This document shows positions 46,918-55,285 of a stretch of 64,000 bases of DNA, one piece after another. Under the pieces are notes generated by a model. The model searched no databases. It saw only the letters and a list, made by a program, of their open reading frames with translations, and was not told where the DNA came from. Positions within the stretch are counted from its first letter, which is position 1. The number at the start of each line of letters is the position of its first letter. This DNA is from Microvenator marinus. GTDB lineage: Bacteria > Myxococcota_A > Bradymonadia > Bradymonadales > Bradymonadaceae. Location of the stretch: NCBI RefSeq assembly GCF_007993755.1, contig NZ_CP042467.1, forward strand, positions 310,001 to 374,000. The letters run 5' to 3'. A program made the translations under genes and the position numbers.

Positions 46918-48968
46918 TCCTCTTTGCCATCCTCCTTGGAAATAGCCTTAACGAGTTTCTCCAGCGCCTCCGAGCCTCTCAGATTGATGTCTCGCTGAGG
47001 GAATGGAATCTCAACGTGGGCTGCTGTGAGCTTGTCCCAGATGATGTAGTTGAGCTGTCCGATCAACTTGCGCTGTGTGATGAAGCGTAAGTCGATGTAG
47101 ACGAGGAGCTCGAAATTCACCGAGCTGTCGCCAAAGCCGACTAGCCAAACTTCAGGCGCGGGCTCTTTTAAGACCTGTTGATGCTCCTTTGCGGCGTCGA
47201 GGAGTATTTCCTCGATCTCGCGAGGCTTGCAGGCGTACGACACACCGACCGGAACGTGAACACGAATCGTGGGGTCTCGATACGACCAGTTGATGACCTC
47301 GCCGTTGACGAGATTCTTACTGGGGATGAGCATGTCCACGTTGTCGGGTGTGCGAACGACGACGCTTCGAGCCCCCACGTCTTCCACACGACCGTAGACG
47401 TTGTTGACGGTGACCACATCACCCTTTTTCACCGAGCGGCCAAAAAGGAGGATAAATCCCGACACGAGGTTCTCGGTTAGCGATTGCAAACCAAGTCCGA
47501 TTCCCACGCCGAGTGCTGCCAACACCACGGTTAAGGACGTGAAATCGACCCCGAGAATGACCAAGGCGACGAGTACACCTACAACGAAAAACGCGTAGCT
47601 TAAGAGGGTGTTGACTGCGTAGCTGACGCCGACTTCAATACCGAGTTTTGGAAAGACCGTGGTGATGAGAAGGGCACGAAGCACCTTTCCGGCCAGAATC
47701 GCCAACATGACCACGACGCTCGCGTCGATGAGATCAACAAGCGTGAGTCCGACTTTTCCGAGCCTAAAGAGATCGACGCTCAGTAAGGTAATTAGCGGGT
47801 CCCAAAGCATCAGAAGCTTGAGGGCGAGGATGACCATGGCGAAGTACGCGACGAGCCGAAGCATGCTTCCAATGGAAGAGAAGAGCTCTGATTCGTCTCG
47901 AGATTCGGCTTTTGCCACGCGCTCTTTGACGCGCTCTTGTAGCCAGACTCCCATGCGGGCTGCGGCTGAAATGATGAAGATTGCGCCGTAGGCACGAAAG
48001 AGGATGAAGCTTGAAGCACGGCCGAAGCCGAACGCTGCCAGAACGAAGAGGAGCACGGTGGCAGCCACCGTTGGATAGAAGTACCTCCGAACTCGGTGGC
48101 GAATGGATGCCCCGTATTTTGAGTCCGGGGCACCGCCGAGAAGCTCGACGACTTCGTCGCGAATACGCGCAACAGCGAGGAATGTTAGAGCCACGCCAAG
48201 GAACGAAATGAACGCCAGCCAGTCTGTGATGACGCTTGGCCACTCGAGTGCAGCAGCAATTCGCTGAAGCGCGGTCCCCCAAAAGCCTACTCGAACGAGC
48301 CAGAGTACCGGTTCAGCAATTTTCCTTGCGCTTTCGTCGGCAACACGAACGAGTCGGAAGCCAAAAAGCCCGACCACACACGCTTGTAGTGCACGAAAGA
48401 TGAGCCAGGGCAGGGCGATAGCTCCGAGCGCGAGTGTCCACTTTGCGTGACTAAAGAGGGGCTGGATTGGAAAAAGGATCAGACCCCAAATCACCAGGAC
48501 TGGCGCGAGCCGGCCGCCAAGGACGACGCTCGCCCGTGTGAGGTTGTTGACCCAATCGATGCCGTGAATCTTTATGACGGCTTGTTTTCGCCAGAGATAG
48601 CCGAGGATAGCGCGATCAAGGCCCCACACGAGGGCAATGAGCAAAAGAATGATTAGGAAGACTGGTGTATAGTCGACAAGGTTCACCCATAAAGGGCGCT
48701 CCCAAACGTGCGAGAAGTACTCATTCGCAAGATCGAGGATGGCGTTGTCGACCTCTGAGTCGAGGACTCGGACCTCTTGTTCAAAGAGTTTTGAGTAGTC
48801 GTCCTTGAGCTTCTGTTTTGAAGTCTCCCAAGAAGTACTAAAATCAGTCCCTTCAGCGAGTTTAAAGGGAATCTCCTCCGCTTTAGTCTCGGGTAGTTTT
48901 GGAACTTGGGCGAGCACAGAAGGTGCAAAGACCATACACCAAAAAAAGATTAGGAACCGTGCGAGCAT
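46914..48968 (-). CDS. Large MscS-family mechanosensitive channel
   Basis: The 684-residue protein has a signal peptide (LIFFWCMVFAPSVLA), a periplasmic segment and about ten membrane helices. The pore and beta domain at residues about 470-600 have GVGIGLGLQSLTENLVSGFILLFGR and the conserved GDVVTVNNVYGRVEDVGARSVVVRTPDN. A long form, as with MscK/YbiO-type channels, opening under hypo-osmotic stress. Convergent with the SRPBCC gene, sharing a 4-base stop overlap. Confidence 0.94.
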   Translation of the reverse strand: MLARFLIFFWCMVFAPSVLAQVPKLPETKAEEIPFKLAEGTDFSTSWETSKQKLKDDYSKLFEQEVRVLDSEVDNAILDLANEYFSHVWERPLWVNLVDYTPVFLIILLLIALVWGLDRAILGYLWRKQAVIKIHGIDWVNNLTRASVVLGGRLAPVLVIWGLILFPIQPLFSHAKWTLALGAIALPWLIFRALQACVVGLFGFRLVRVADESARKIAEPVLWLVRVGFWGTALQRIAAALEWPSVITDWLAFISFLGVALTFLAVARIRDEVVELLGGAPDSKYGASIRHRVRRYFYPTVAATVLLFVLAAFGFGRASSFILFRAYGAIFIISAAARMGVWLQERVKERVAKAESRDESELFSSIGSMLRLVAYFAMVILALKLLMLWDPLITLLSVDLFRLGKVGLTLVDLIDASVVVMLAILAGKVLRALLITTVFPKLGIEVGVSYAVNTLLSYAFFVVGVLVALVILGVDFTSLTVVLAALGVGIGLGLQSLTENLVSGFILLFGRSVKKGDVVTVNNVYGRVEDVGARSVVVRTPDNVDMLIPSKNLVNGEVINWSYRDPTIRVHVPVGVSYACKPREIEEILLDAAKEHQQVLKEPAPEVWLVGFGDSSVNFELLVYIDLRFITQRKLIGQLNYIIWDKLTAAHVEIPFPQRDINLRGSEALEKLVKAISKEDGKED

Positions 48969-49042
48969 TCTTCCCTTCGTCCAATCGCTAACTAGAAACC
49001 GTCATGTATCATGAGTTCGAAAACGAGGCCATTGTGGACTTG

Positions 49043-49071
49043 TTGCGAATGACTAAACGTGCTGATATAAG
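49043..49071 (+). promoter_or_regulatory. Candidate sigma70 promoter
   Basis: TTGCGA (49043-49048), 17 bases, TATAAG (49066-49071), about 50 bases before the small secreted protein gene at 49122. The -10 is identical to that of tRNA-Gly. Confidence 0.6.
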
Positions 49072-49121
49072 GCCTGCATGAACACCGGGTTTCTGTACCT
49101 AACGAATTTTGAGGAGATAGC

Positions 49122-49625
49122 ATGAAGCTTGTCCGCCTGTTTATAGCCCTCCTGATGTGTGCGGCTCTTTCTTCCGTCGCATACGCGCAAGATGCTACCC
49201 CCGTTGAGAACGAGGAGTTTGGCGTCACGGTAACACCACCTGCGAAGTGGGAGGTTGCTCAAGGGAACGATAAAGCCGTCGCGAACTTTAAGCATCGTGG
49301 TTCTCAGTCCCAAATCGAAGTGGTCGGCACCAAGCTGATTACAACCGATGTGGCTGATGTGTTCTTTAAGACCTTCCACAAGACTCTCAAGGAGTCGAAT
49401 TTTGAGGAAGTGTCGGCAGGAGCAGAAGTCACAATCGGGGAGCATAAAGGGACTCAGACTTCATACAAGTTCACTCACTCAGGCGTGACTCTCGAAGTCG
49501 TAATCTTTCAATTCCTTCGCGAAAACACTGCGTGGATTGTGGTTGGTTATATGCAAGACGTGGAAAAAGACACGTATCTTCCGGATTTTCAGAGTGTCGT
49601 AACGAACATGAAGTTCAAGGGATAA
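49122..49625 (+). CDS. Small secreted DcrB/PsbP-like protein (copy 1)
   Basis: The 167-residue protein has a signal peptide (LFIALLMCAALSSVAYAQ). The mature part opens FGVTVTPPAKWEVAQG and ends FLPDF-type YLPDFQSVVTNMKF, a layout like PsbP/DcrB/DUF1795 proteins. Strong GAGGAG precedes the ATG. A paralogue follows 4 bases downstream. Role unknown; fold resemblance is by eye. Confidence 0.68.
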   Translation: MKLVRLFIALLMCAALSSVAYAQDATPVENEEFGVTVTPPAKWEVAQGNDKAVANFKHRGSQSQIEVVGTKLITTDVADVFFKTFHKTLKESNFEEVSAGAEVTIGEHKGTQTSYKFTHSGVTLEVVIFQFLRENTAWIVVGYMQDVEKDTYLPDFQSVVTNMKFKG

Positions 49626-49629
49626 CCCC

Positions 49630-50151
49630 ATGTCCTCCGCCTCCCACCTGGCCCGGCTCGCCCGGGCTTTTGTTTTTCTTGGTGTGCTCGTTCTCTTGGC
49701 CCCTGGGCTTCAAGCGCAGGATTCTGAGCCACATCGGGACTCAGGTTTGGTCTTTGAAACGCCAGCCGGCTGGAGCCGGCAAGTCGGTGAGTCACAAATC
49801 GTGGTGAGCTACATTCCACCGGTTCAAAACGACGTGATCATTGAGGTTCGAAGGCTCGACCTCGAAGACGAGAAAGCCGATGTTCTCTTCTCTGAGTCTT
49901 TTCACACACAATTGAGACACGCCGGGTTGAAAGTCGAAAGTCGTGGAGCAATGACTGGTGTAACGGGAGTTTCTGGGGTGACCACAACGTATCTTGCTCT
50001 GGCAGAAACTGGGGCCTATCGCCTGGTCATCGCCGAGTTCGAGAACAAAGAAGACTACTGGCTTATCAGCGGCTTCTTTGATTCCCGCCGTTTTGATAGC
50101 TATCTCCGCGTGTTCAACCGATTCCTCGAAGCGATCGCCTTCGAAGAATGA
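49630..50151 (+). CDS. Small secreted DcrB/PsbP-like protein (copy 2)
   Basis: The 173-residue protein has a signal peptide (FVFLGVLVLLAPGLQAQ). The mature region follows the previous protein: LVFETPAGWSRQVGE, then ADVLFSESFHTQLRHAGLKVES, then VIAEFENKEDYWLISGFFDSRRFDSYLRVF. Tandem diverged duplicates in one operon. The 3' end overlaps the convergent matrixin-like gene by 38 bases. Confidence 0.68.
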   Translation: MSSASHLARLARAFVFLGVLVLLAPGLQAQDSEPHRDSGLVFETPAGWSRQVGESQIVVSYIPPVQNDVIIEVRRLDLEDEKADVLFSESFHTQLRHAGLKVESRGAMTGVTGVSGVTTTYLALAETGAYRLVIAEFENKEDYWLISGFFDSRRFDSYLRVFNRFLEAIAFEE

Positions 50152-51043
50152 ACACCAGCCAAATTGGGAAGGCTCCGGCACATGAATTGTCTTGAGGAAG
50201 CTCAGGGTATCGGCAGGCATCGTCGATGCAGTGCATGAAAGAGGGGCATTCCGCACAGTCTCCTCCACAGTAGCCAGTCAGCGTCTTGGTATCGCTGATT
50301 ATGCACTCAGCACAAATCTGCAAATCGGGACTACAGTAGTCGCCAGGCTCTCCTCGCTCTTCTTCACACGCCGAACGCGACTCTGCCACAACACAGCTTT
50401 GAAACTGACAATCGCTGTCTAGACTACACTCTTCGAGTGGAGCGTCCCATCGCTTACAAAGCTCTAGTTTATCCACGGCTGCCAAAGACTCTTGGCCGCC
50501 GTCGGTCAGATAAGAGGCCGCCATTGTGGCCAGTGATTCTTCGACGTGAGTCAACCCCAAGACGTGCCCGATTTCGTGGACCAACACACTTCCAAGGTCG
50601 ACTTTCAATCTCCCTTCAGCGTCTCGTGGCGCGAGCGGACTCGGTTTGGCCTGCCACACGTAATCGCGGGAATTGAGCAGTATTGTCCCGAAAGGGTAGT
50701 CACCGCATGCGTAGACAGTGAAGGCGAGCAGACCACTCGGCAAGCAAGGGTCCTCCTCCACGAATTTTACGGGCGCCCCCGAACCAAATTCTAATTCTGG
50801 GGCACATCCCACGTGGTTCCAAGTGTTGAGCGCTTCTGAGAGCTCGCGTTCAACGTCATTCGAACTGAGTCCGCTTGGGGGTGTTCCCTCGAATCTTAAG
50901 CCTGTGGGACTCGTGAAGCTGCCCTGGAGTGGTTGAGTTTGGCACTCTGGAACGGAGGCGAGGGCATCGCTAGAAAAAAGGGCCAGCGTAAGCCATAAGG
51001 CTGGTTGCCCAAAAGCGAAGCTATATGCTAGAGCGTTGACCAT
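50114..51043 (-). CDS. Secreted matrixin-like metalloprotease with short hydrophobic-Arg C-terminus
   Basis: The 309-residue protein has a signal-like start (LWLTLALFSSDALA). The zinc motif HEIGHVLGLTH is followed by a Met-turn candidate (TMAASY), as in metzincins of the matrixin type, so it probably is an active secreted protease. A Cys-rich region follows (CSLDSDCQFQSC and CGGDCAECPSFMHC). The C-terminus has a Cys, a short hydrophobic run and RRR (CAGAFPIWLVFILRRR), which recalls a shortened MYXO-CTERM sorting tail. Its end overlaps the convergent paralogue gene. Confidence 0.8.
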   Translation of the reverse strand: MVNALAYSFAFGQPALWLTLALFSSDALASVPECQTQPLQGSFTSPTGLRFEGTPPSGLSSNDVERELSEALNTWNHVGCAPELEFGSGAPVKFVEEDPCLPSGLLAFTVYACGDYPFGTILLNSRDYVWQAKPSPLAPRDAEGRLKVDLGSVLVHEIGHVLGLTHVEESLATMAASYLTDGGQESLAAVDKLELCKRWDAPLEECSLDSDCQFQSCVVAESRSACEEERGEPGDYCSPDLQICAECIISDTKTLTGYCGGDCAECPSFMHCIDDACRYPELPQDNSCAGAFPIWLVFILRRRSLRGIG

Positions 51044-51095
51044 TAGATGAGATATTCCGAGACAGAGTCCTTAAGCCCGATATCAAGCGAATAAC

Positions 51096-51719
51096 ATGGT
51101 AACACTGCGCACCTATATTTTCCTCGATGATCTTCAGCCCCAATTGGCCAGTTATATTGGGAAGACTGCGAGGGGCTTTCTGCCCGTACCACACGTGGCG
51201 AGCCTTTTTGTTGAGATCGCTCCAGGTATTGCCATTAACCAGATTACTGACCGCGCGCTCAAGGCAACTCGCGTTGCTCCTGCGGTTCAGGTGGTCGAGC
51301 GTGCGTTCGGGCTCCTTGAGGTGCACGACCACGATCAGGGTAATGTGCTTGAGGCCGGAGCGGCGATTCTCGACTTCTTGGGGATGCAGGAAGAAGAGCG
51401 CTACAAGCCACGCGTGGTTTCCAATCAGGTGATTCGCTCGGTGGAGCCCTATCAGAGCCAGATTATCAATCGTAACTCGGCAGGCATGATGTTGCTTCCG
51501 GGACAAAGTCTTTTCATCCTCGAGACCGAGCCTGCTGCATATGCGGCGTTCGCGGCAAATGAGGCCGAGAAGGCAGCGAATATTTCGCTGATCGATGTGC
51601 GTCCGTACGGGGCGTTCGGGCGACTCTACTTGGGCGGCTCAGAAGCTGAAATCGATGCTGCGGCAGAGGCCGCAATGTCGGCCCTAGAGTCGGTCAAGGG
51701 TGTGGAATTTAAGAAGTAA
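51096..51719 (+). CDS. Microcompartment shell protein BMC-T (tandem domain, double-stacking type)
   Basis: The 207-residue protein has two BMC folds. The first includes [20 protein letters not shown] and [15 protein letters not shown]; the second [22 protein letters not shown] and [15 protein letters not shown] proteins form trimers that occupy hexagonal positions in the shell. From memory the sequence strongly resembles the Haliangium ochraceum BMC-T proteins that stack as two trimers with gated pores. First gene of the operon; the ribosome site before the ATG is weak. Confidence 0.9.
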   Translation: MVTLRTYIFLDDLQPQLASYIGKTARGFLPVPHVASLFVEIAPGIAINQITDRALKATRVAPAVQVVERAFGLLEVHDHDQGNVLEAGAAILDFLGMQEEERYKPRVVSNQVIRSVEPYQSQIINRNSAGMMLLPGQSLFILETEPAAYAAFAANEAEKAANISLIDVRPYGAFGRLYLGGSEAEIDAAAEAAMSALESVKGVEFKK

Positions 51720-51762
51720 ATCAACTTAGAAAGACAAAAAAGCTAAGCATAAGAGGTGAAAG

Positions 51763-52065
51763 ATGGCAGACGCATTGGGAATGATTGAGACTCGTGGATT
51801 CGCAGCCATGGTGGAAGCATCGGACGCGATGGTAAAGGCAGCCAAAGTTGAATTGGTTGGATTCGAAAAGACCGGCGGTGGCTATGTAACAGCCATCGTT
51901 CGCGGAGATGTTGCAGCGGTGAAAGCAGCAACGGACGCTGGTGCTCGCTACGCTGAGCGCGTGGGTGAGTTGGTTGCTGTCCATGTGATTCCACGTCCTC
52001 ACGTCAACGTTGACCTCGTGCTTCCACTTGGCCGTCGTGATGCAGCTGAAAAGGTCTCCAAATAA
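51763..52065 (+). CDS. Microcompartment shell protein BMC-H
   Basis: The 100-residue single BMC domain opens [30 protein letters not shown]. It has the pore loop KTGGGY and continues [18 protein letters not shown] and [10 protein letters not shown]. It should form hexamers making the flat facets. Strong AGAGGTG precedes the ATG, fitting the highest demand of any shell subunit. It closely matches my recollection of the Haliangium ochraceum BMC-H. Confidence 0.97.
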   Translation: MADALGMIETRGFAAMVEASDAMVKAAKVELVGFEKTGGGYVTAIVRGDVAAVKAATDAGARYAERVGELVAVHVIPRPHVNVDLVLPLGRRDAAEKVSK

Positions 52066-52074
52066 GGGAGCATC

Positions 52075-52362
52075 ATGCAACTTGCCCAAGTGATAGGAAC
52101 AGTCGTGGCTTCGCGGAAAGAGGATGTGCTCGAGGGCCTGAGATTCCTCGTTCTGCGTCCTGTGGATGCGTCGATGAACGCCGCCGGTAACGTTGTGGTC
52201 GCGGCAGATGCCGTGGGCGCAGGTGTGGGCGAGGTTGTCATGTTCGCATCGGGAAGTTCCGCGCGTCAGACACAGCTAACTCAAAACCGACCTGTGGACG
52301 CGGTGGTTATGGCCATCGTGGACCAGGTGACGGTCGAAGACAGCTTAAAATACGAAAAATAG
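52075..52362 (+). CDS. Microcompartment vertex protein BMC-P (EutN/CcmL family)
   Basis: The 95-residue pentamer-forming protein has the family opening LAQVIGTVVASRKEDVLEGLRFLVL. It then has the glycine-rich AVGAGVGEVVMFASGSSAR and NRPVDAVVMAIVDQV. Pentamers cap the vertices of the shell. GGGAG precedes the ATG. Nine bases after the BMC-H stop, so co-transcribed. Confidence 0.96.
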   Translation: MQLAQVIGTVVASRKEDVLEGLRFLVLRPVDASMNAAGNVVVAADAVGAGVGEVVMFASGSSARQTQLTQNRPVDAVVMAIVDQVTVEDSLKYEK

Positions 52363-52379
52363 CCGTGAGGCGGTGAGAC

Positions 52380-53813
52380 ATGGATGAGCGCAGCATTAAC
52401 CTGATCGTAGATCGGGTGGTTAAGCGACTTGAGAAAGATTTGCCACCGAGTCGAAGCGCGACTTCAGGCTCGTATGTGGCTTCGGCTGGACGCCAAGGCT
52501 CACACGCCCACGGCGTCTTTGACGACGTAGACGAAGCCATGAGTGCGGCTCGGGAGGCATTTGTTGCCTTCCAAGACGTGTCACTGGCCGATCGAAAGAA
52601 AATCGTTCAAGCCATGCGCGACACCATCATGGATCAGCGCGATACGCTCTCGAGGATGGCCGTTGAAGAGACAGGCCTCGGACGCGTTGGCGATAAGTTT
52701 CATAAGAACGCACTCGCCGCACTGAAAACCCCGGGTCCCGAGATTTTGGAACCCAAGGCCTTTAGTGGCGATGACGGGCTTTCTCTTATGGAGCGCGCTC
52801 CTTTTGGCGTCATCGGTTCCATCACCCCTTGCACAAACGCATCTGAGACGATTGTAAACAATGGAATCAGCATGCTTTCGGGCGGCAATTCGGTGGTCTT
52901 TAACGTCCATCCGAGTGCCAAAGGCGTCTGTAACTACACTGTATCGCTTCTCAATGACGCTATTGTTGCGGCTGGCGGCCCTTCAAACATCCTGACCAGC
53001 ATTGCGAATCCGACCGTGGAGAGTGCGAATGGCGTTATGCGCCATCAGACCACGCGACTGGTTGCAGTGACTGGCGGTGGGGCGGTGGTCAAAGCGGCCA
53101 TGAACTCCGGGAAACGTGCAGTGGCAGCTGGACCGGGAAATCCACCTGTCGTTGTGGATGAAACTGCAGATATTAAGCAGGCCGCTGAAGGGATCATTGC
53201 TGGCGCATCCATCGACAACAATATCGTGTGTATTGCAGAAAAAGAGATCATCGCGGTCGATGAGATCTACGATATTCTCAAACGAGAGCTGCTCGCCCGC
53301 GACGTCGTCCAGGTGAGTGGGCGCGACCTCGCGAAGCTTGAGAAACTGCTGATCACTCCAGATAACCACGTCAATCGTAAGTACGTCGGTAAAAATCCAT
53401 CGGTGATTTTGGCCGATATTGGAATCCGCGTTTCGGACGATATCCGCCTCGTACTCGCTGAAGTGGATGAGAAACATCCGTTTGTTCAGCACGAAATGTT
53501 GATGCCTGTTATCGGTATGGTACGTGCCGGAAATGTGGATGACGCTATCGATATGGCTTACCGCGTCGAACACAACTATTTCCACACTTCGGTGATGTAC
53601 AGCCACAATATCGAAAAACTCCACAAGATGGCTCGCAAGACCAACACGTCGATTTTCGTCAAAAACGCCCCGAGCGTCGCAGGAATTGGCGGTGGTGGGG
53701 AAGGCTACACCTCTTGGACCATCGCAAGTCCGACGGGTGAGGGATTGACGACCGCGTTGAGTTTTACGCGTGAGCGCCGTTGCACACTTAAAGAGTACTT
53801 CCGCATTGTGTGA
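52380..53813 (+). CDS. CoA-acylating aldehyde dehydrogenase, microcompartment cargo (PduP/EutE type)
   Basis: The 477-residue protein converts an aldehyde, CoA and NAD to acyl-CoA and NADH. The N-terminal helix SINLIVDRVVKRLEKDL is amphipathic and typical of encapsulation peptides, followed by a flexible Ser/Gly/Ala linker. The ALDH body has ITPCTNASETIVNNG, GPGNPPVVVDETADI and the catalytic Cys284 in IDNNIVCIAEKE. The PduP/EutE/MhpF-like form uses CoA rather than water. GTGAG just upstream of the ATG. The following BMC-T frame is in register after its TGA. Confidence 0.95.
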   Translation: MDERSINLIVDRVVKRLEKDLPPSRSATSGSYVASAGRQGSHAHGVFDDVDEAMSAAREAFVAFQDVSLADRKKIVQAMRDTIMDQRDTLSRMAVEETGLGRVGDKFHKNALAALKTPGPEILEPKAFSGDDGLSLMERAPFGVIGSITPCTNASETIVNNGISMLSGGNSVVFNVHPSAKGVCNYTVSLLNDAIVAAGGPSNILTSIANPTVESANGVMRHQTTRLVAVTGGGAVVKAAMNSGKRAVAAGPGNPPVVVDETADIKQAAEGIIAGASIDNNIVCIAEKEIIAVDEIYDILKRELLARDVVQVSGRDLAKLEKLLITPDNHVNRKYVGKNPSVILADIGIRVSDDIRLVLAEVDEKHPFVQHEMLMPVIGMVRAGNVDDAIDMAYRVEHNYFHTSVMYSHNIEKLHKMARKTNTSIFVKNAPSVAGIGGGGEGYTSWTIASPTGEGLTTALSFTRERRCTLKEYFRIV

Positions 53814-53819
53814 AACCTT

Positions 53820-54389
53820 TTGAGCGCATTTGCTTGCATAGAAACGTCGGTGATCACACGAGGCTTAAAAGTGCTAGATGCGCTTTTAAAGCGTGCGCCC
53901 GTGCGGGTTCTACATGCCGACCGACACACGCCTGGGAAGTTTATCGTCTTCTTTGAAGGTGATGTGGCGAGCGTGGAAGAGTCTCATCAAGAAGCCCTGG
54001 CCACGGTAGGGGAGTATCTGATCGACGAAGTCTTCTTACCGCAGCCGCATTCGCTGGTTGGTGCTGGCCTCTCGGGCAAGTATTCCGAATTTTCCGGTGA
54101 CGCGATCCTAATGGCGGAGTGGAAGCACGTGGCCAGCACTGTTGCAGCGCTTGATTATTCGGCCAAACTTGTAGAGTCGAGGTTGATTGACTTGCACCTC
54201 GCGCAAACTATTGGTGGAAAGGGGTATTTTGTTTTGGAAGGGGAGTTGTCGGATATGGATTATCTCCAGTCCGAACTTCTAAGTGCATTCGATGGCCGTG
54301 CCATCTCGTTAGATGTAATCTCTCGACCCCATGAAGACCTGGTAGCAGCGATGCATCAGCGCCCTGCGTTCTCAGCGGGACGGGTCTGA
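53820..54389 (+). CDS. Microcompartment shell protein BMC-T (single-layer type)
   Basis: The 189-residue tandem BMC-domain protein has a first domain from FACIETSVITRGLKVLDALLK with FIVFFEGDVASVEESHQEA, and a second from MAEWKHVASTVAALDYSAKL with FVLEGELSDMDYLQSELL. It resembles, from memory, the other H. ochraceum BMC-T class. TTG 53820 is the only start that preserves the first strand; no Shine-Dalgarno is visible. It is in the same frame as the ALDH, six bases beyond its TGA. Its 3' end overlaps the convergent SurA-like gene by 34 bases. Confidence 0.87.
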   Translation: MSAFACIETSVITRGLKVLDALLKRAPVRVLHADRHTPGKFIVFFEGDVASVEESHQEALATVGEYLIDEVFLPQPHSLVGAGLSGKYSEFSGDAILMAEWKHVASTVAALDYSAKLVESRLIDLHLAQTIGGKGYFVLEGELSDMDYLQSELLSAFDGRAISLDVISRPHEDLVAAMHQRPAFSAGRV

Positions 54390-55144
54390 ACGTCCGAGTT
54401 GTTCCTCAGGTTGACGATGAGCTTCTCTCTGGCTTCCCTGATCCCCTTTTCACGAGCCAAAATCTCCAGCTGCGGTCTAACTTTCTCAAAATCCGGGTTG
54501 GGAACCGTGCGCTTTTCCGTGACCTGGTAATAGTGCATTTCGTGCTGAACGCGTCGAATGGTGTGTCCGTTCTGTAGAAGCTCGTTACGGATATCTGGTG
54601 AGAGTTGAGAGGACGCAACCCAGGTGGCTTTCGTCCATCGCGTAGGCTTCGTTTGTACAAGTGCCTTGGACTTGGCTTGCTCAACACGAAGCTGAGTTTC
54701 CAGCGCCTCGCGACGAGTAATCGCCCGGAAAATATGTGCGAGGTCGTCTTCATTGACCCTCAGAGTTTTTTCTATTTCTCGCCGAATCGTTTTCTCGGTT
54801 TCTTCGGGGTTGGATGTTGAAAAAGGCACCTCGAAGTGCTGCGCCAAGAGGACCTGTTCGATGAGTCCGTTGAGAATTCTTTCTCGTGCCTGATGACGCT
54901 CGATAGGAGTCCAGCTCTGTCCGTTGGATATCCTATGCCTCTGCAACTTCAGGACTTGGCGGTCTACATCGGCAACATCGATCTCATAGCCATTGACTCG
55001 CGCAGCCCACTCCGTACGAACCAAATCCGCCTTTGAAGCGGCAGGGGCCGCTGTTTTCGGTATAGATGGAACTTCCGACGGTTGCGCCTTGTCACACCCT
55101 AAGAGCGACATTGAAAACAATGTTATGAGTAGAAAAATCTTCAT
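54356..55144 (-). CDS. SurA/PrsA N-terminal-domain-like periplasmic chaperone lipoprotein
   Basis: About 262 residues from ATG 55144, giving a lipoprotein signal (MKIFLLITLFSMSLLGC). The mature part begins with the chaperone pattern AARVNGYEIDVADVDRQVLKLQRH and RERILNGLIEQVLLAQH, followed by helices and a C-terminal segment LEILAREKGIREAREKLIVNLR, as in SurA-like proteins flanking a PPIase domain. No clear parvulin PPIase domain is seen. Probably folds outer-membrane or secreted proteins. An upstream in-frame ATG at 55294 would not give a signal peptide. Confidence 0.78.
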   Translation of the reverse strand: MKIFLLITLFSMSLLGCDKAQPSEVPSIPKTAAPAASKADLVRTEWAARVNGYEIDVADVDRQVLKLQRHRISNGQSWTPIERHQARERILNGLIEQVLLAQHFEVPFSTSNPEETEKTIRREIEKTLRVNEDDLAHIFRAITRREALETQLRVEQAKSKALVQTKPTRWTKATWVASSQLSPDIRNELLQNGHTIRRVQHEMHYYQVTEKRTVPNPDFEKVRPQLEILAREKGIREAREKLIVNLRNNSDVQTRPAENAGR

Positions 55145-55285
55145 CGATAGAAAAATCCGAAATCCTTCCGAAAAATTCCAAGGAAGGGATGGGGTTTTTC
55201 TACAAAATTCTGAGAAACTTAGATCCAACCCGTTGGACTGCACGTTGAGAGGGATGTCGTGAAGAACACACAAGGAGAAGAAGCC

